A stretch of 64,000 bases of DNA, taken from JBKHYJ01 sp046565505. GTDB lineage: Bacteria; Acidobacteriota; Blastocatellia; UBA7656. The stretch is taken from positions 1 through 64,000 of the forward strand of contig JBKHYJ010000063.1 of the NCBI GenBank assembly GCA_046565505.1, in the 5' to 3' direction. Under the pieces are notes generated by a model, which saw nothing but the letters and a program-made list of their open reading frames with translations, had not been told where the DNA came from and searched no databases. Made by a program: the position numbers and the translations under genes. This document shows positions 25,248 to 34,297 of the stretch, piece by piece. The stretch's first letter is position 1, and the number at the start of each line of letters is the position of its first letter.

Positions 25248-27143
25248 TCAGTTATCCCGCTTGCGGTAGGCTCTAATAAAGAATGTCCTGTCGCCGATTT
25301 GTAAGTCCGGGCTGTGGTCGGGACCGAGGATGGCGACCGCTTCATAATTCTGCTCCACCCATTGCATCAACCGCTGGCAGTAATCGCGCCCGAATACTGA
25401 AGGCCCGAATTCGGGCGTGGGGCGATTAGTAACCAGCACGAGCCGCGTATTCGATTCCATTAACTGCCTGATCGCCCGCTCCTCGCCGCCCGCGTCTAAA
25501 AAGCCCGGCGTCGTTATCTCTTCCCTCAAAGGGTTCAGGCGGTCGGTAAAAAAGTCGAGCGACGTACCCTCCGGCATCACGGCGACGTATTCGCCGGGCG
25601 CGGTCTCTCGGTTGATGAGATCGATTGCCTCCCCCATCGCCCTGCCGAGGTCGGGGACCGCGATCATGGTCCCGCGCGGCGTGACGATGGGGTAAGTATT
25701 TCTCGCGCGGTATCGGTAGCCGAGCAGCCCCGCGGTCGCCGCCGCGTCGGCGAGTATCAAGCCGATGGCCATGTTCCGGGCCAGCCGCCGCGCTTTACCG
25801 TCCTTGAACATGCTCGCGAACGGGCGCGCCCAGCCATAAGTGAAGACGACGACCGATGCCGGCAGCAGGTACGAGCTGTAGGCCCCGCCGCTGCGCACTC
25901 GCAGTATGACCCGCGCGAGGCTCGCCAGGGCGTAGACCGTGATGATTATGAGCGAGAGCGTCTCTTTGTCCGCGTGGCTGTTTGAGACCTGTTTCTGGTA
26001 GCGGGCCAACAATATTATAAGCAGGCCCGCCAGCAGCAGGGGCATGGCGAGGTAAGGCCCCTTGTCCCAGTCGATGTTGCCCGCCACAGGCAGCGATAAG
26101 AATACGAGGACCGAGAGCGCGAGCAGCGTCCACAATTGTGAGTAACGTGCCCGGCCCGCGTCCGTTATGCTGAGGTCGGGCACTGATACATGGGCCGCGG
26201 CGTCTTCTTTCCTGCGGCGCGTGAGCAGCAGGCTGACCGCCGCTATTATGGCGGCGAGCGAAGCGATTCTGAAGACCGCGCCTATCATCTGGGCGGCGGA
26301 CCGCAGCGGTTGGTCGAGGCCCGACACCCTCCTGTTGAAATAGACGAGCTCGGGCGACAGGTTGCGCAGGAAGAGAAAGCTATCCGACGAGAGCGTGCCC
26401 CACCCGACGCGCCCGGCTATCTGCCAGTAGACGGCGGCCACGACGAGCGCCGCGGGAAATATAAACGTTGCCGAGTACCCGAGCGCGCGGCCCAGCCCCG
26501 GATACCCCATCAACGCCGCCGCCGCCAGGCCGGCAATGATCGCGGCGAGCCCCATCTCGGTCTTCGCGAGCGCCGCAAGCCCCGCGATCACGCCCGCGGC
26601 GAGAAGGTAGCGTATGGCGCGGCCCTCATGTGTTGTCTTCTGGTTGATTGGTGACGGTCTCTCTTCGCCGCCGGCTGCCTTCATGAGCAAGGCCAGCGCG
26701 GCGAGGCCGAGCGCGCAGCCGTGCAGCGCGGAGTAAGAGTACGGCAACACGTAGTTGCCCGCCTGCTTGAAAGCGCACAGCCACATCACGCTCAGCGTCG
26801 CGGCGGCCGAGGCCATTCGGCCCATCAGTTGCCGCGCGACCCAGTAGACGAGCCCGAGGATGATTATCGCCGAGAGTATTCCGTCGGCGTAAAGGACGTT
26901 GAGCGAAGGGCCGAATATGCGGTACAGCCCCGCGTTCAAGTATGGAGAGAGCGGCCCATAGATGTGGCGCACCTCGGAATAAAGCATCTCGCCGCGCGCG
27001 AGGCGGAGCGGCTGATTCATCTCGCGCCCGCAATCCACGAGCGGGTTGCCCCACCGCTCCCATGAGATGGCGAGGCCAAAGATAAACGACGCTGCTGTGA
27101 GGGCGAGCCAGGGCATGTCGCGTTTGTTTATTCGAGGTGCCAC
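25248..27143 (-). CDS. Polytopic membrane protein, GT-C glycosyltransferase type
   Basis: 631 residues with about 12 membrane helices. The first luminal loop has CGREMNQPLRLARGEMLYSEVRHIYGPLSPY, the DxxxE...YGP arrangement typical of GT-C enzymes related to GT39. The C-terminal soluble domain (about residues 500-631) is also usual for this group. These proteins transfer sugars from lipid carriers at the membrane; donor and acceptor are unknown. It is less similar to the two GT39 genes at the left edge than those are to each other. The start at 27143 (MAPRINKRDM) gives a short basic N-terminus before the first helix. Confidence 0.75.
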   Translation of the reverse strand: MAPRINKRDMPWLALTAASFIFGLAISWERWGNPLVDCGREMNQPLRLARGEMLYSEVRHIYGPLSPYLNAGLYRIFGPSLNVLYADGILSAIIILGLVYWVARQLMGRMASAAATLSVMWLCAFKQAGNYVLPYSYSALHGCALGLAALALLMKAAGGEERPSPINQKTTHEGRAIRYLLAAGVIAGLAALAKTEMGLAAIIAGLAAAALMGYPGLGRALGYSATFIFPAALVVAAVYWQIAGRVGWGTLSSDSFLFLRNLSPELVYFNRRVSGLDQPLRSAAQMIGAVFRIASLAAIIAAVSLLLTRRRKEDAAAHVSVPDLSITDAGRARYSQLWTLLALSVLVFLSLPVAGNIDWDKGPYLAMPLLLAGLLIILLARYQKQVSNSHADKETLSLIIITVYALASLARVILRVRSGGAYSSYLLPASVVVFTYGWARPFASMFKDGKARRLARNMAIGLILADAAATAGLLGYRYRARNTYPIVTPRGTMIAVPDLGRAMGEAIDLINRETAPGEYVAVMPEGTSLDFFTDRLNPLREEITTPGFLDAGGEERAIRQLMESNTRLVLVTNRPTPEFGPSVFGRDYCQRLMQWVEQNYEAVAILGPDHSPDLQIGDRTFFIRAYRKRDN

Positions 27144-27353
27144 GGTGAAGCGGGATTATAGGCGATATTCCGCGCCGGTGACAAATCCTAATTCCCCGGC
27201 CCGCCACGCGCAACGCGGCCCGTCTGGTCGCGGCAGAGATTCGGCATTGGTCGCCCCGCGGCTGACTGAACGAGTCAACAGGTCGGCCCATGATGCTTGC
27301 GCCGTCACGACCGGGGCGGCCGTAAGCTCGGGGGCGAACATGAGAGCCCCACA

Positions 27354-27893
27354 TCACTCACTCCGCGCCGCGCGGTCGCGCGCCGGGGTCCTCGGGTCCG
27401 CCTCATCGAACAGTTTCGTAGTGGGTTCGGTGACGCTTGATATGGGCTGGCGGTAGCCCTCCGGCGGGAGCTGCGCCTGGGGCCGCGGATTCGGCAATCG
27501 CGGTTGCTGAGGGGGCCTGGAATAGGCAGGGGCCTTGGACAGGAAAAGCGAATAGAACATCATCCCTATGCCGATCAGGACTACCAGCGCGCCGAGCCCC
27601 GCGAGGTTCGCCAGGAGCGCGCCGAGCGAGTTATCCACGTTTTCGACCGCGTCTCCCACGATGCCGAACAGCGCCGCCAGGACTATGCCGCCCCAGAAAG
27701 TTATGAAGCCTGCCTTCGCCATGCCGCGCCTCTGGTTGTACCAGTGCGGGGCCGCTTCGGCGGGGGCAGTTCCGGGCTCTACGACCTGAAACTCGCCCGT
27801 CAGCACGCGGGAGACTGTGATTAAATCCATCCCGCACGACCGGCAGAATTTCCGATCGGGCGTGGTTTCTATGCCGCAATTTGGACAGTACAT
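27354..27893 (-). CDS. Zinc-ribbon membrane protein
   Basis: 179 residues from the ATG at 27893; a GTG two codons earlier is also open. The N-terminus MYCPNCGIETTPDRKFCRSCGMDL is a zinc ribbon with two CxxC pairs. Two hydrophobic segments follow (about residues 78-98 and 108-130), then a Pro/Gln-rich cytoplasmic tail. The function is unknown. A paralogue with the same layout lies at 29990-30481, on the other side of hemL. Confidence 0.8.
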   Translation of the reverse strand: MYCPNCGIETTPDRKFCRSCGMDLITVSRVLTGEFQVVEPGTAPAEAAPHWYNQRRGMAKAGFITFWGGIVLAALFGIVGDAVENVDNSLGALLANLAGLGALVVLIGIGMMFYSLFLSKAPAYSRPPQQPRLPNPRPQAQLPPEGYRQPISSVTEPTTKLFDEADPRTPARDRAARSE

Positions 27894-28216
27894 ATTCACT
27901 CTTACCTGTGCGCGGTTGCGCGGTTTAGAACTGCTAGAATAGGAATGTCCCGCGCAGACAAACTGTTCACGCCTCGCACGAGCCTTCGACGTGATTCGTA
28001 CTCCGCGGCTGCCTACAGAGTAACAGGTCCGGCGCGCCGGGGCCGGCCCCGTAAGTCATGGCCGATTCCGAACGCCTGCGGAATTCCGCCTTAATCAATC
28101 TACGGCCCGCTTACTCAAATGCCGCGTGGTTGTTATACTCAAGTATAAATTACGTGCGCGGAACTACGAATTAACGACAGGTGAAAGCTCCCTATTCACA
28201 TTTCAGAGGATACGAT
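27894..28216. promoter_or_regulatory. Divergent intergenic region before hemL
   Basis: About 320 bases without a gene. TATACT at 28133-28138 is a possible hemL -10 box; 17 bases upstream is TTACTC, a weak -35. Two overlapping perfect 12-base palindromes, CCGGCGCGCCGG (28029-28040) and GGGGCCGGCCCC (28039-28050), lie midway and could be a protein site or simply reflect base composition. Confidence 0.35.
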
Positions 28217-29515
28217 ATGCAGAAGCTAGATACAACAAGGTCGGAGGGACTCTTCGAGCGCGCCCTGCGCGCCATACCTGGCGGGGTAAATAGCCCCGTC
28301 CGCGCCTTCCGCGCGGTGGGCCGCAATCCGGTCTTTATACGCGAGGCGGCCGGCCCGAACATCGTGGACGCCGACGGCAATACCTATACGGATTACGTAG
28401 GCTCCTGGGGGCCGATGATACTCGGCCACGCTCACCCGGCGGTGATTGAAGCGATTCGCGTAGCCGCCGCGCGCGGGACCAGCTACGGCGCGCCGACGGA
28501 GATCGAGATAGAGCTTGCCGAAGAGATCACCTCGGCCTACCCGTCCATCGAGCGCGTGCGCCTGACAAGCTCGGGGACGGAAGCGACGATGAGCGCCCTG
28601 CGCCTGGCGCGCGGATTTACGGGCCGGGACCGCGTGCTCAAGTTTGAAGGCTGTTATCACGGGCACAGCGACAGCCTGCTCGTGAAAGCCGGGTCGGGCC
28701 TGGCGACTTTCGGGTCGCCCGACAGCGCGGGCGTCCCCGCCGATTTCGCCCGCAACACGATTGTCATTCCTTACAACGACGCGGAGGCGCTTAAGAAAGC
28801 ATTTGAAGAGCAGGGCAGTGAGATCGCTTGCGTCATCGTAGAGCCCGTCGCGGGCAACATGGGGTGCGTGCCCCCGCGCGACGGTTACCTTGAAACTCTG
28901 CGCGAAGTGACCTCCGCCAATGGCTCGCTGCTGATTTTCGACGAAGTGATAACGGGGTTCCGCCTATCTTATGGCGGCGCGCAGGAGGTCTATGGCGTGA
29001 AGCCCGACCTCACCTGCCTGGGCAAAGTCATAGGCGGCGGCCTGCCCGTGGGCGCGTTCGGCGGCAGGGCGGACGTGATGGAGAGAGTCGCGCCCCTGGG
29101 CCCTGTTTACCAGGCGGGGACGCTTTCCGGCAACCCGCTCGCGGTGACCGCCGGCCTGGCTACCTTGAGATTGTTGAGGGAGCTGAACCCTTACGAAGAG
29201 CTTGAGCGCCGCGGCGCCAGGTTAGAGCGCGGCCTGCGCGAAGCCGCCGGCGAAGCGGGCATCCCTTCGACGGTAAACCGCGCCGGGTCGATGATGACGG
29301 CGTTCTTCAACGATGGGCCCGTGGCCGATTGGCCCGGGGCGAAGCGGTCGGACACTGATCTGTATGGCCGGTTCTTCCGCGCAATGCTCGAAGAGGGGGT
29401 CTACCTCGCGCCTTCACAGTTCGAGTGCGCTTTCGTCAGTTACGCGCACACCGATGAAGTGATCGACAGGACCGTCGAAGCCGCCCGCGTCGCGATGCGC
29501 TCCGTGGCGGGTTAA
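28217..29515 (+). CDS. hemL: Glutamate-1-semialdehyde 2,1-aminomutase
   Basis: 432 residues from the ATG at 28217, with AGAGGA six bases upstream. It converts glutamate-1-semialdehyde to 5-aminolevulinate in the C5 route to haem, and works in the cytoplasm with PLP. The PLP lysine is Lys270 in CLGKVIGGGLPVGAFGG. Other family features are PGGVNSPVRAF at the N-terminus, the YHGHSDSLLVKAGSG loop and FDEVITGFR. It stands alone, flanked by divergent and convergent minus-strand genes for small proteins, with no other haem gene nearby. Confidence 0.96.
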   Translation: MQKLDTTRSEGLFERALRAIPGGVNSPVRAFRAVGRNPVFIREAAGPNIVDADGNTYTDYVGSWGPMILGHAHPAVIEAIRVAAARGTSYGAPTEIEIELAEEITSAYPSIERVRLTSSGTEATMSALRLARGFTGRDRVLKFEGCYHGHSDSLLVKAGSGLATFGSPDSAGVPADFARNTIVIPYNDAEALKKAFEEQGSEIACVIVEPVAGNMGCVPPRDGYLETLREVTSANGSLLIFDEVITGFRLSYGGAQEVYGVKPDLTCLGKVIGGGLPVGAFGGRADVMERVAPLGPVYQAGTLSGNPLAVTAGLATLRLLRELNPYEELERRGARLERGLREAAGEAGIPSTVNRAGSMMTAFFNDGPVADWPGAKRSDTDLYGRFFRAMLEEGVYLAPSQFECAFVSYAHTDEVIDRTVEAARVAMRSVAG

Positions 29516-29567
29516 GCCGCGGAGCGAGCCGTACAGGCTTGGACCTGTAATTGCCAATCCGTTTGAA

Positions 29568-29846
29568 TCATTCGAGCGCGTCGAGGGCTATCGACTCTAG
29601 AATCATAGCCATGATCTCGGCGGGCTTTGCGCACACGCCGCTCTGCTGCGCGTCGTAATAATAACAAGAATACTCGCGGTCTTCTTTGACCCACTCAAGG
29701 AAATCCCGGGGGGGCGCCTCTTTCACGAGGCGCTGGACCTCGTCGCGCAACACGCGGCGCAATGCCCCGTCGCGCGTGACCCCTGCCCGCACGGCCGCTC
29801 CACATCTCTCGATCAGCCCGAGCACCATTTCATTTTCATTACTCAT
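29568..29846 (-). CDS. Small hypothetical protein
   Basis: 92 residues from the ATG at 29846; a TTG three codons earlier is also open. The protein is mostly helical and mildly acidic, with an EWVKEDREYSCYYYDAQQSGVC segment in the middle that carries two Cys. No family recognised and no membrane segment. It lies convergent to hemL and in line with the zinc-ribbon paralogue upstream on the same strand. Confidence 0.5.
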   Translation of the reverse strand: MSNENEMVLGLIERCGAAVRAGVTRDGALRRVLRDEVQRLVKEAPPRDFLEWVKEDREYSCYYYDAQQSGVCAKPAEIMAMILESIALDALE

Positions 29847-29989
29847 AATCGACAACCGCCCCGCGCGGCTTGAGGTTCTGGTCGGCCATGCCGCTCAGTA
29901 CAGGTGAGCGGGCCGGGTAAGATTAGCTACGTCGGGTTGATCGCAGCCCCGTCTGGCATGGGTGATGGCCGGGCCTGGCCGCGGCTCGC

Positions 29990-30481
29990 TCACAGGCGTT
30001 CTTTGTAGGAGTCCCTCTGGGGGTCCAGGTGTCGCGTAGTTCCTTCCGTAACGCTCGGCGGCGGCAGCGGGTCGTAAGTCGGGCGCGGCTGTAATTCGCC
30101 GGTGACCCGGGCCGGAGGTGCCGCCGCCCGGTTAGCGGCAGGCGGAAGGCCCATCGCGGTCCTCGCGCTGACAATCTCTGCGACCCCTTTGCCGAGAGAG
30201 ATGAAGGCCGGGATCAGCAGCCAGAACCACCACACGGAACCTGCGGGGGCAAAGAAGCGCGCGGCTATTGAGACGAGTACGAATCCGAGCCCCGTGAAAA
30301 CTTTTTGAATCCCGTTCGCCAGGTCCGCCGGCTGACCGTCGTTGCCGTGCCTGTCGCGGCGGCGCCGGGAGTCCGGGAGGCGGCCGGTCAACGCTTGCGG
30401 CACAAGGCTCAGGTTAGCGCCGCACGACCGGCAGAATTTCGTATCGTCGCCGTTTTGCGTTGCACATTTCGGGCAGTACAT
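29990..30481 (-). CDS. Zinc-ribbon membrane protein, paralogue
   Basis: 163 residues from the ATG at 30481, chosen because it gives the same MYCPxC start as the paralogue at 27893 and better spacing from AGAGGTG; an ATG two codons earlier is also open. It has MYCPKCATQNGDDTKFCRSCGANL (two CxxC pairs), a basic linker, and two hydrophobic segments (about residues 62-80 and 84-104). The C-terminal tail is Pro-rich and ends in a TRHLDPQRDS segment. Function unknown. Confidence 0.75.
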   Translation of the reverse strand: MYCPKCATQNGDDTKFCRSCGANLSLVPQALTGRLPDSRRRRDRHGNDGQPADLANGIQKVFTGLGFVLVSIAARFFAPAGSVWWFWLLIPAFISLGKGVAEIVSARTAMGLPPAANRAAAPPARVTGELQPRPTYDPLPPPSVTEGTTRHLDPQRDSYKERL

Positions 30482-30604
30482 TGTCATTCACCTCTGTCGT
30501 ACTCAGACAAGCATACCCTCTCGCCGTTAGAAATTCCAACACCGGGTAAGGCAAAACAGGCGGGGATTAGCACACGCGAGCGGCCCGCCGGCCGTGGCCC
30601 GGAT

Positions 30605-32200
30605 TTATTGCGGAGCCGTGAAGCTGATCTCTACGCGGCGGTTCAAGGCGCGTGCGGCGATTGTCTTTCTAGTCGAGACGGGCATGGTTGAGCCGCGCGA
30701 CTCGACTCTGAAGTTCGTGCGAGACACCCCGAGCGCCGCGATGTAATCGGCCACGGCTTGCGCGCGGCCGAGCGCGAAGCCGTCGGCGGCAGGTCGCGCG
30801 TCGGAATGGCCCTCGATCGTGAACGTCGCTTCGGGGTGAGCCGCCAGCGTTTGCGCGAGCGCGTCGATCTTGGCTTTCGCCCTCAGCGCGAGCGTTGTCT
30901 GGTTGGGTACGAAGAAAACATCGGGAAGGATGGCGACGAAGCCATTGCCGTTGGGCTTTACCGTCACGATGCTAGCGAGCGTAGACTGCAAGGACGCGAA
31001 TTCGCGACGGCGCGCGTCGGCCTGCTGCTTCTCGCGTTCCATCCTTTCCATAGTCTCGACGCGCGAGGCGGTCTCCGAAAGTTTCGCGGTGGTTGAAGAG
31101 TATTGCGTTTGCAAGTCCTGTATCGTGGCGCGCGCCTGACTCAGCTCCTGGGTCAGGCGGTCGACATCGTTGCGAAGTCGTTCGTTGTCGTTCTTGAGCG
31201 CGCGGTTCTCTGCGCGGGCGTCCGCGCCTTCGCGCAACGCGCGGTCGAGTTGGTCGGCCATGCTAGTACGGGCGATCTCTGCGGCTTTCAGCCGCGCCTC
31301 TGTATCCGACAGCCTCTCGCTCAGGTCGGAAGCATTCTCAGTCACGCGGCGCACCTCGGCGTCGCGGCGGGCGATTTCGGCGCGGCGCGCGGCGGCGACC
31401 GCGCGCTCTTCGGATATTTCCCGCGCGCGCTCGGCTATCGAAATCGAGTCGCGCGACATGCGACCGATCTCGTGAACGTTCGCGCCGCGGCGGTGAGCGT
31501 CCTCGGCCTGCCGGAGCAGGGTGACGGCCTGGTTGAAGTCGTCCGGGTCATGGCGCTCGGCGTCGGCGAGTCTGGCGATCTGCACGGCGCGCCGGGCCTG
31601 CAACAGCTCCATGGGCGTTTTGTTATAGTCGCGCTCGGCCAGCGCCGGGACGGTCGTGTCTTTATAGAAAGCGCCCGAATCCCCCGTGAAGTAGACTTCT
31701 GACGCCTGGACTGAAACGTTCTTTGACATGGGGGCGAGATTCTCGAGCACCACCATCCGCGAAGGGAGCTTCACCAGGTAGTGAGGCTCTGCGGTGATTA
31801 TCATCGCGAAGGTCTGGTGCGGGGTCGCCGCCTTCAGCCGCGCGGAGCCGCCTGATAATCGGAACTCGCCGAGGTTATCAACCTGCCCGGCGGGCGTGAT
31901 GGCCCACAGCACGTAGGTCGTGTAGTCGCCGCCGAAGTTGAAGGCCGGGATCATATTCTCTATCGTCAGGTCGATCTCGCTCTCGTTGCGCTTCCGCCAC
32001 CGCTCGACTGTGGCCTCGCCTTTGGCGTTGGGCCTGAGCGTCGTCCCGGCGAATTGGACCGTCACGGGGTCCTTGTAATAAGTGATGGCGATCGTGCGGC
32101 GGCGGATGTCGCCCCCGGCCTGCGCCCGGGCCGCGGGGGCGGGCGCGAGAGTCGTAAGGAGCGCTGCGGTCAGCAGGAGGAATAGCGAAGCTTTTTTCAT
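30605..32200 (-). CDS. OmpA-family protein with long coiled coil
   Basis: 531 residues. A signal peptide spans residues 1-27 (FLLLTAALLTTLAPAPAARAQA). Residues ~30-200 form a beta-rich region with repeated strands. Residues ~240-405 are strongly heptad-like (RLSDTEARLKAAEIARTSMADQL, QELSQARATIQDLQTQ), a long coiled coil. The last ~115 residues form an OmpA-like peptidoglycan-binding domain, with TIEGHSDARPAADGFALGRAQAV and a final RALNRRVEISF. It should lie in the periplasm or outer membrane and tether the envelope to the cell wall. It is divergent from the second RRM gene. Confidence 0.9.
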   Translation of the reverse strand: MKKASLFLLLTAALLTTLAPAPAARAQAGGDIRRRTIAITYYKDPVTVQFAGTTLRPNAKGEATVERWRKRNESEIDLTIENMIPAFNFGGDYTTYVLWAITPAGQVDNLGEFRLSGGSARLKAATPHQTFAMIITAEPHYLVKLPSRMVVLENLAPMSKNVSVQASEVYFTGDSGAFYKDTTVPALAERDYNKTPMELLQARRAVQIARLADAERHDPDDFNQAVTLLRQAEDAHRRGANVHEIGRMSRDSISIAERAREISEERAVAAARRAEIARRDAEVRRVTENASDLSERLSDTEARLKAAEIARTSMADQLDRALREGADARAENRALKNDNERLRNDVDRLTQELSQARATIQDLQTQYSSTTAKLSETASRVETMERMEREKQQADARRREFASLQSTLASIVTVKPNGNGFVAILPDVFFVPNQTTLALRAKAKIDALAQTLAAHPEATFTIEGHSDARPAADGFALGRAQAVADYIAALGVSRTNFRVESRGSTMPVSTRKTIAARALNRRVEISFTAPQ

Positions 32201-32538
32201 AGTTCAAATCCTCTGGCAACGAATCGGGCGGCCCGCGGGCGGGGCCGGGCCGCGGGCTAGCCGTTTATAAGTGCCTGCAAGTTTAAACGCTGATGTCGGC
32301 GCGAGGTTTCACCACAAAGATTCTAACAAGCCGTCAATCCGGGCGACAAATGACATCTAGACTTGTCGGGTGTGAAATGATAAAATCAGTCACGTTCGTT
32401 GTAGCAACCCGAGCGTTGCTATTTGGTTTGTTTTCGGGAGCGTCTTGTCTTGGCTCGGAGAGCGATTGATCCTGCTTGTTCATCCTCTTTCCCGCAAGGT
32501 CTTGGAAGTTCCTCTTAACCAATTTCTGAAGGAGAAAT
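32201..32538. promoter_or_regulatory. Divergent intergenic region and leader of the second RRM gene
   Basis: 338 bases without a gene. TAAAAT at 32381-32386 is a likely -10 box for the RRM gene, giving a leader near 145 bases. Directly before the start codon, ATTTCT (32522-32527) pairs with AGAAAT (32533-32538) and places part of the Shine-Dalgarno AAGGAG (32529-32534) in the loop and stem. This could hide the ribosome-binding site at low temperature or act as a protein-binding site. Confidence 0.55.
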
Positions 32539-32895
32539 ATGGGTAAAAGAATCTACGTTGGAAACCTGTCGTACCAGACGACGGAAAACGATCTCACCAA
32601 TCTGTTCGAGCAGGTCGGGCAGGTTGAGTCGGTTAATATCATAACTGACCGCGACACGGGCCGCTCGAAGGGCTTCGGCTTTGTGGAGATGGGCAACGAG
32701 GATGCCGATAAAGCGATAGCGCAGTTCAACGGGGCTGAGCTGGGCGGCCGTTCCATAACGGTCAACGAGGCCCGGCCGCGCGAAGAGCGCTCGGGCGGCG
32801 GCGGCGGTCGTGGTCGCGGCGGGTACGGCGGCGGCGGCGGCGGCGGCCGTGACCGGGGCGGGCGCGGCGGCGGCGGCTACGGCAACCGCTACTAA
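32539..32895 (+). CDS. Single-RRM RNA-binding protein with Gly-rich tail
   Basis: 118 residues starting at 32539 (MGKRIYVGNLSYQTTENDL) with AAGGAG four bases upstream. One RRM occupies residues 4-80 with RNP2 (IYVGNL) and RNP1 (KGFGFVEM), then an Arg/Gly tail (RGRGGYGGGGGGG). It is very close to the protein at 12420, and its leader shares sequence blocks with that gene. A good terminator follows, so it is monocistronic. Likely role: cytoplasmic RNA chaperone or regulator, possibly cold-responsive. Confidence 0.95.
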   Translation: MGKRIYVGNLSYQTTENDLTNLFEQVGQVESVNIITDRDTGRSKGFGFVEMGNEDADKAIAQFNGAELGGRSITVNEARPREERSGGGGGRGRGGYGGGGGGGRDRGGRGGGGYGNRY

Positions 32896-33317
32896 TCAGT
32901 CACTCGGGCAATAGCCACGGCGGTTTTATTTCGTCGTGGCTATTTTATGTTGACAGGTCACGGACGACCCCGAGGCGGAGTGCGGGCCGCCCGGACCACC
33001 CAGGCCGCTCCAGGCGATGGCGCCAAGAGAGGATCGCACTTCTACAAATTTCCGCTCGCGAAGCTTTTTAACAGGTCGCGCAGTCCGGCCCCGCCCGCGC
33101 AACGACGGTTGCGCCATTGACTCAAAAAGCCTATTCTGTGCCTGCGAATGTATGCCGCAGGTGTTGATTGCGTTAATGACTGAAGCTAAGATTAGGGCGT
33201 GCGGCTCCTCGTCTACGAGAGTCAGGCGGCTTCGTCGTCAATGGCACTTGAATGAGTATTCAGGATGCCGTTGATTAGAAATCTAATGATGGCAATTAGA
33301 AATCGAAAGGGATAAAG
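32896..33317 (+). other. Gap between second and third RRM genes
   Basis: 422 bases. The first 50 hold the terminator of the second RRM gene. The rest has no convincing gene on either strand. Near the third RRM gene the sequence becomes AT-rich; ATTAG (33274-33278), loop AAAT and CTAAT (33283-33287) form a small hairpin 30 bases before its start, and AATTAGAAAT is partly repeated just after it. AAAGGG serves as ribosome-binding site. Confidence 0.4.
32911..32946 (+). terminator. Intrinsic terminator after the second RRM gene
   Basis: ATAGCCACG (32911-32919) pairs perfectly with CGTGGCTAT (32935-32943), loop 15 bases, followed by a short T-run. It starts 16 bases after the stop codon. Confidence 0.85.
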
Positions 33318-33899
33318 ATGGCTGTTCGTCTTTTCGTTGGGAATCTTCCCTATAGCGCGACCGAGGCGGAATTACGGGAGCTCTTCTCGGCGGTCGGGCC
33401 GGTGTCTTACATCTCTCTGCCGACCGACAGGGAGAGCGGTAAGATGCGCGGCTTTGCTTTCATCGAATACAACGACCGCGCCCAGGCAGAGGCGGCCATA
33501 CGACGCTTCAACAACCAACCGTTCAAGGGCAGGCCGCTGGCGGTCAACGAGGCGCGCCCGAGGGAAGACCGCCCCGCCGGCGGCGGCCCGCCGCGGTCCT
33601 TCTCACCCCGCCCGCAATCGGGGCCGGGCCCGGATATGTCAGAGCCGCCCCCGCGCGGCGAAGGCCCGAGGCGTAACTTCGGACCAGACGCCGCGCCGCG
33701 CCGGAATAAGAAGCAGCAGAGTCGCACCTCGAAGACCGAGCGCGGCCCCAAAGGCCCGATCCCAGTCCGCACGGGCGGCCAGCTCCTCTGGGACACGGAG
33801 GAGGACGAGGCGTTCGACGAGGATACGCTCGACACCGTGGACGGCGATGATAACTTCGCGAGCCGCGTGGACGACAGGGAGGACGAGGGCAACTATTAG
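33318..33899 (+). CDS. RRM RNA-binding protein with acidic C-terminal tail
   Basis: 193 residues. The RRM is at residues 2-78 with RNP2 (LFVGNL) and RNP1 (RGFAFIEY). Instead of a short Gly-rich tail it has a ~115-residue extension: first Pro/Arg-rich and basic (residues ~80-150), then strongly acidic (about 155-193, with DTEEDEAFDEDTLDTVDGDD). AAAGGG precedes the ATG by suitable spacing. The acidic end is unlike the other two RRM proteins here and may bind a basic partner; the next gene encodes a very basic small protein. Confidence 0.9.
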   Translation: MAVRLFVGNLPYSATEAELRELFSAVGPVSYISLPTDRESGKMRGFAFIEYNDRAQAEAAIRRFNNQPFKGRPLAVNEARPREDRPAGGGPPRSFSPRPQSGPGPDMSEPPPRGEGPRRNFGPDAAPRRNKKQQSRTSKTERGPKGPIPVRTGGQLLWDTEEDEAFDEDTLDTVDGDDNFASRVDDREDEGNY

Positions 33900-33980
33900 C
33901 ATGGCCCGAGGGTTCGAGTTTCCAGCCCCTGGTCAGACGAATCAGAAGCCGGGGCCGGAAAGTTTGGGCCGAGGAGAACG

Positions 33981-34196
33981 ATGGCAAAAAAATCGAGACC
34001 CACATTTCAGAAACGCGAAAAGGAAAAGGCGAGACAGCAGAAGCAAAGGGACAAAGAGGCCCGACGGGCCGAAACCAAAGAGCGCCGGTCCTCGACGGGC
34101 GCGCGGATCGAAGGAGAAGACCCTGACATAGCTGGAATACGCCCGGGGCCCCAGGCCCTGCCCGAGCAATGGGAGTACACCAGGGAAGATGAATAG
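33981..34196 (+). CDS. Small, highly charged basic protein
   Basis: 71 residues beginning at 33981 (MAKKSRPTFQ) with GAGGAGA just upstream, which supports it as a real gene. Residues 3-36 are almost all Lys, Arg, Glu and Gln (QKREKEKARQQKQRDKEARR), predicting a single charged helix. The C-terminus is acidic and Pro-containing (EQWEYTREDE). No family recognised. It lies 81 bases after the RRM gene with the acidic tail and is probably co-transcribed; a nucleic-acid or ribosome-associated role is a guess. Confidence 0.65.
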   Translation: MAKKSRPTFQKREKEKARQQKQRDKEARRAETKERRSSTGARIEGEDPDIAGIRPGPQALPEQWEYTREDE

Positions 34197-34297
34197 CTAT
34201 TCGGGCTTTATTAAGGGCGACTCCGCCTCGCACGCTGGAGGGCGGGGGAGGTCGCCGCACCACCCGGCATCTTATTATTTTCGTGCAAAGGTAGCTT

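Noticed and set aside
32760..32890. Direct GGC repeats as a tandem repeat or CRISPR-like element
   Set aside because: They encode the Gly/Arg tail of the RRM protein and have no spacer structure.
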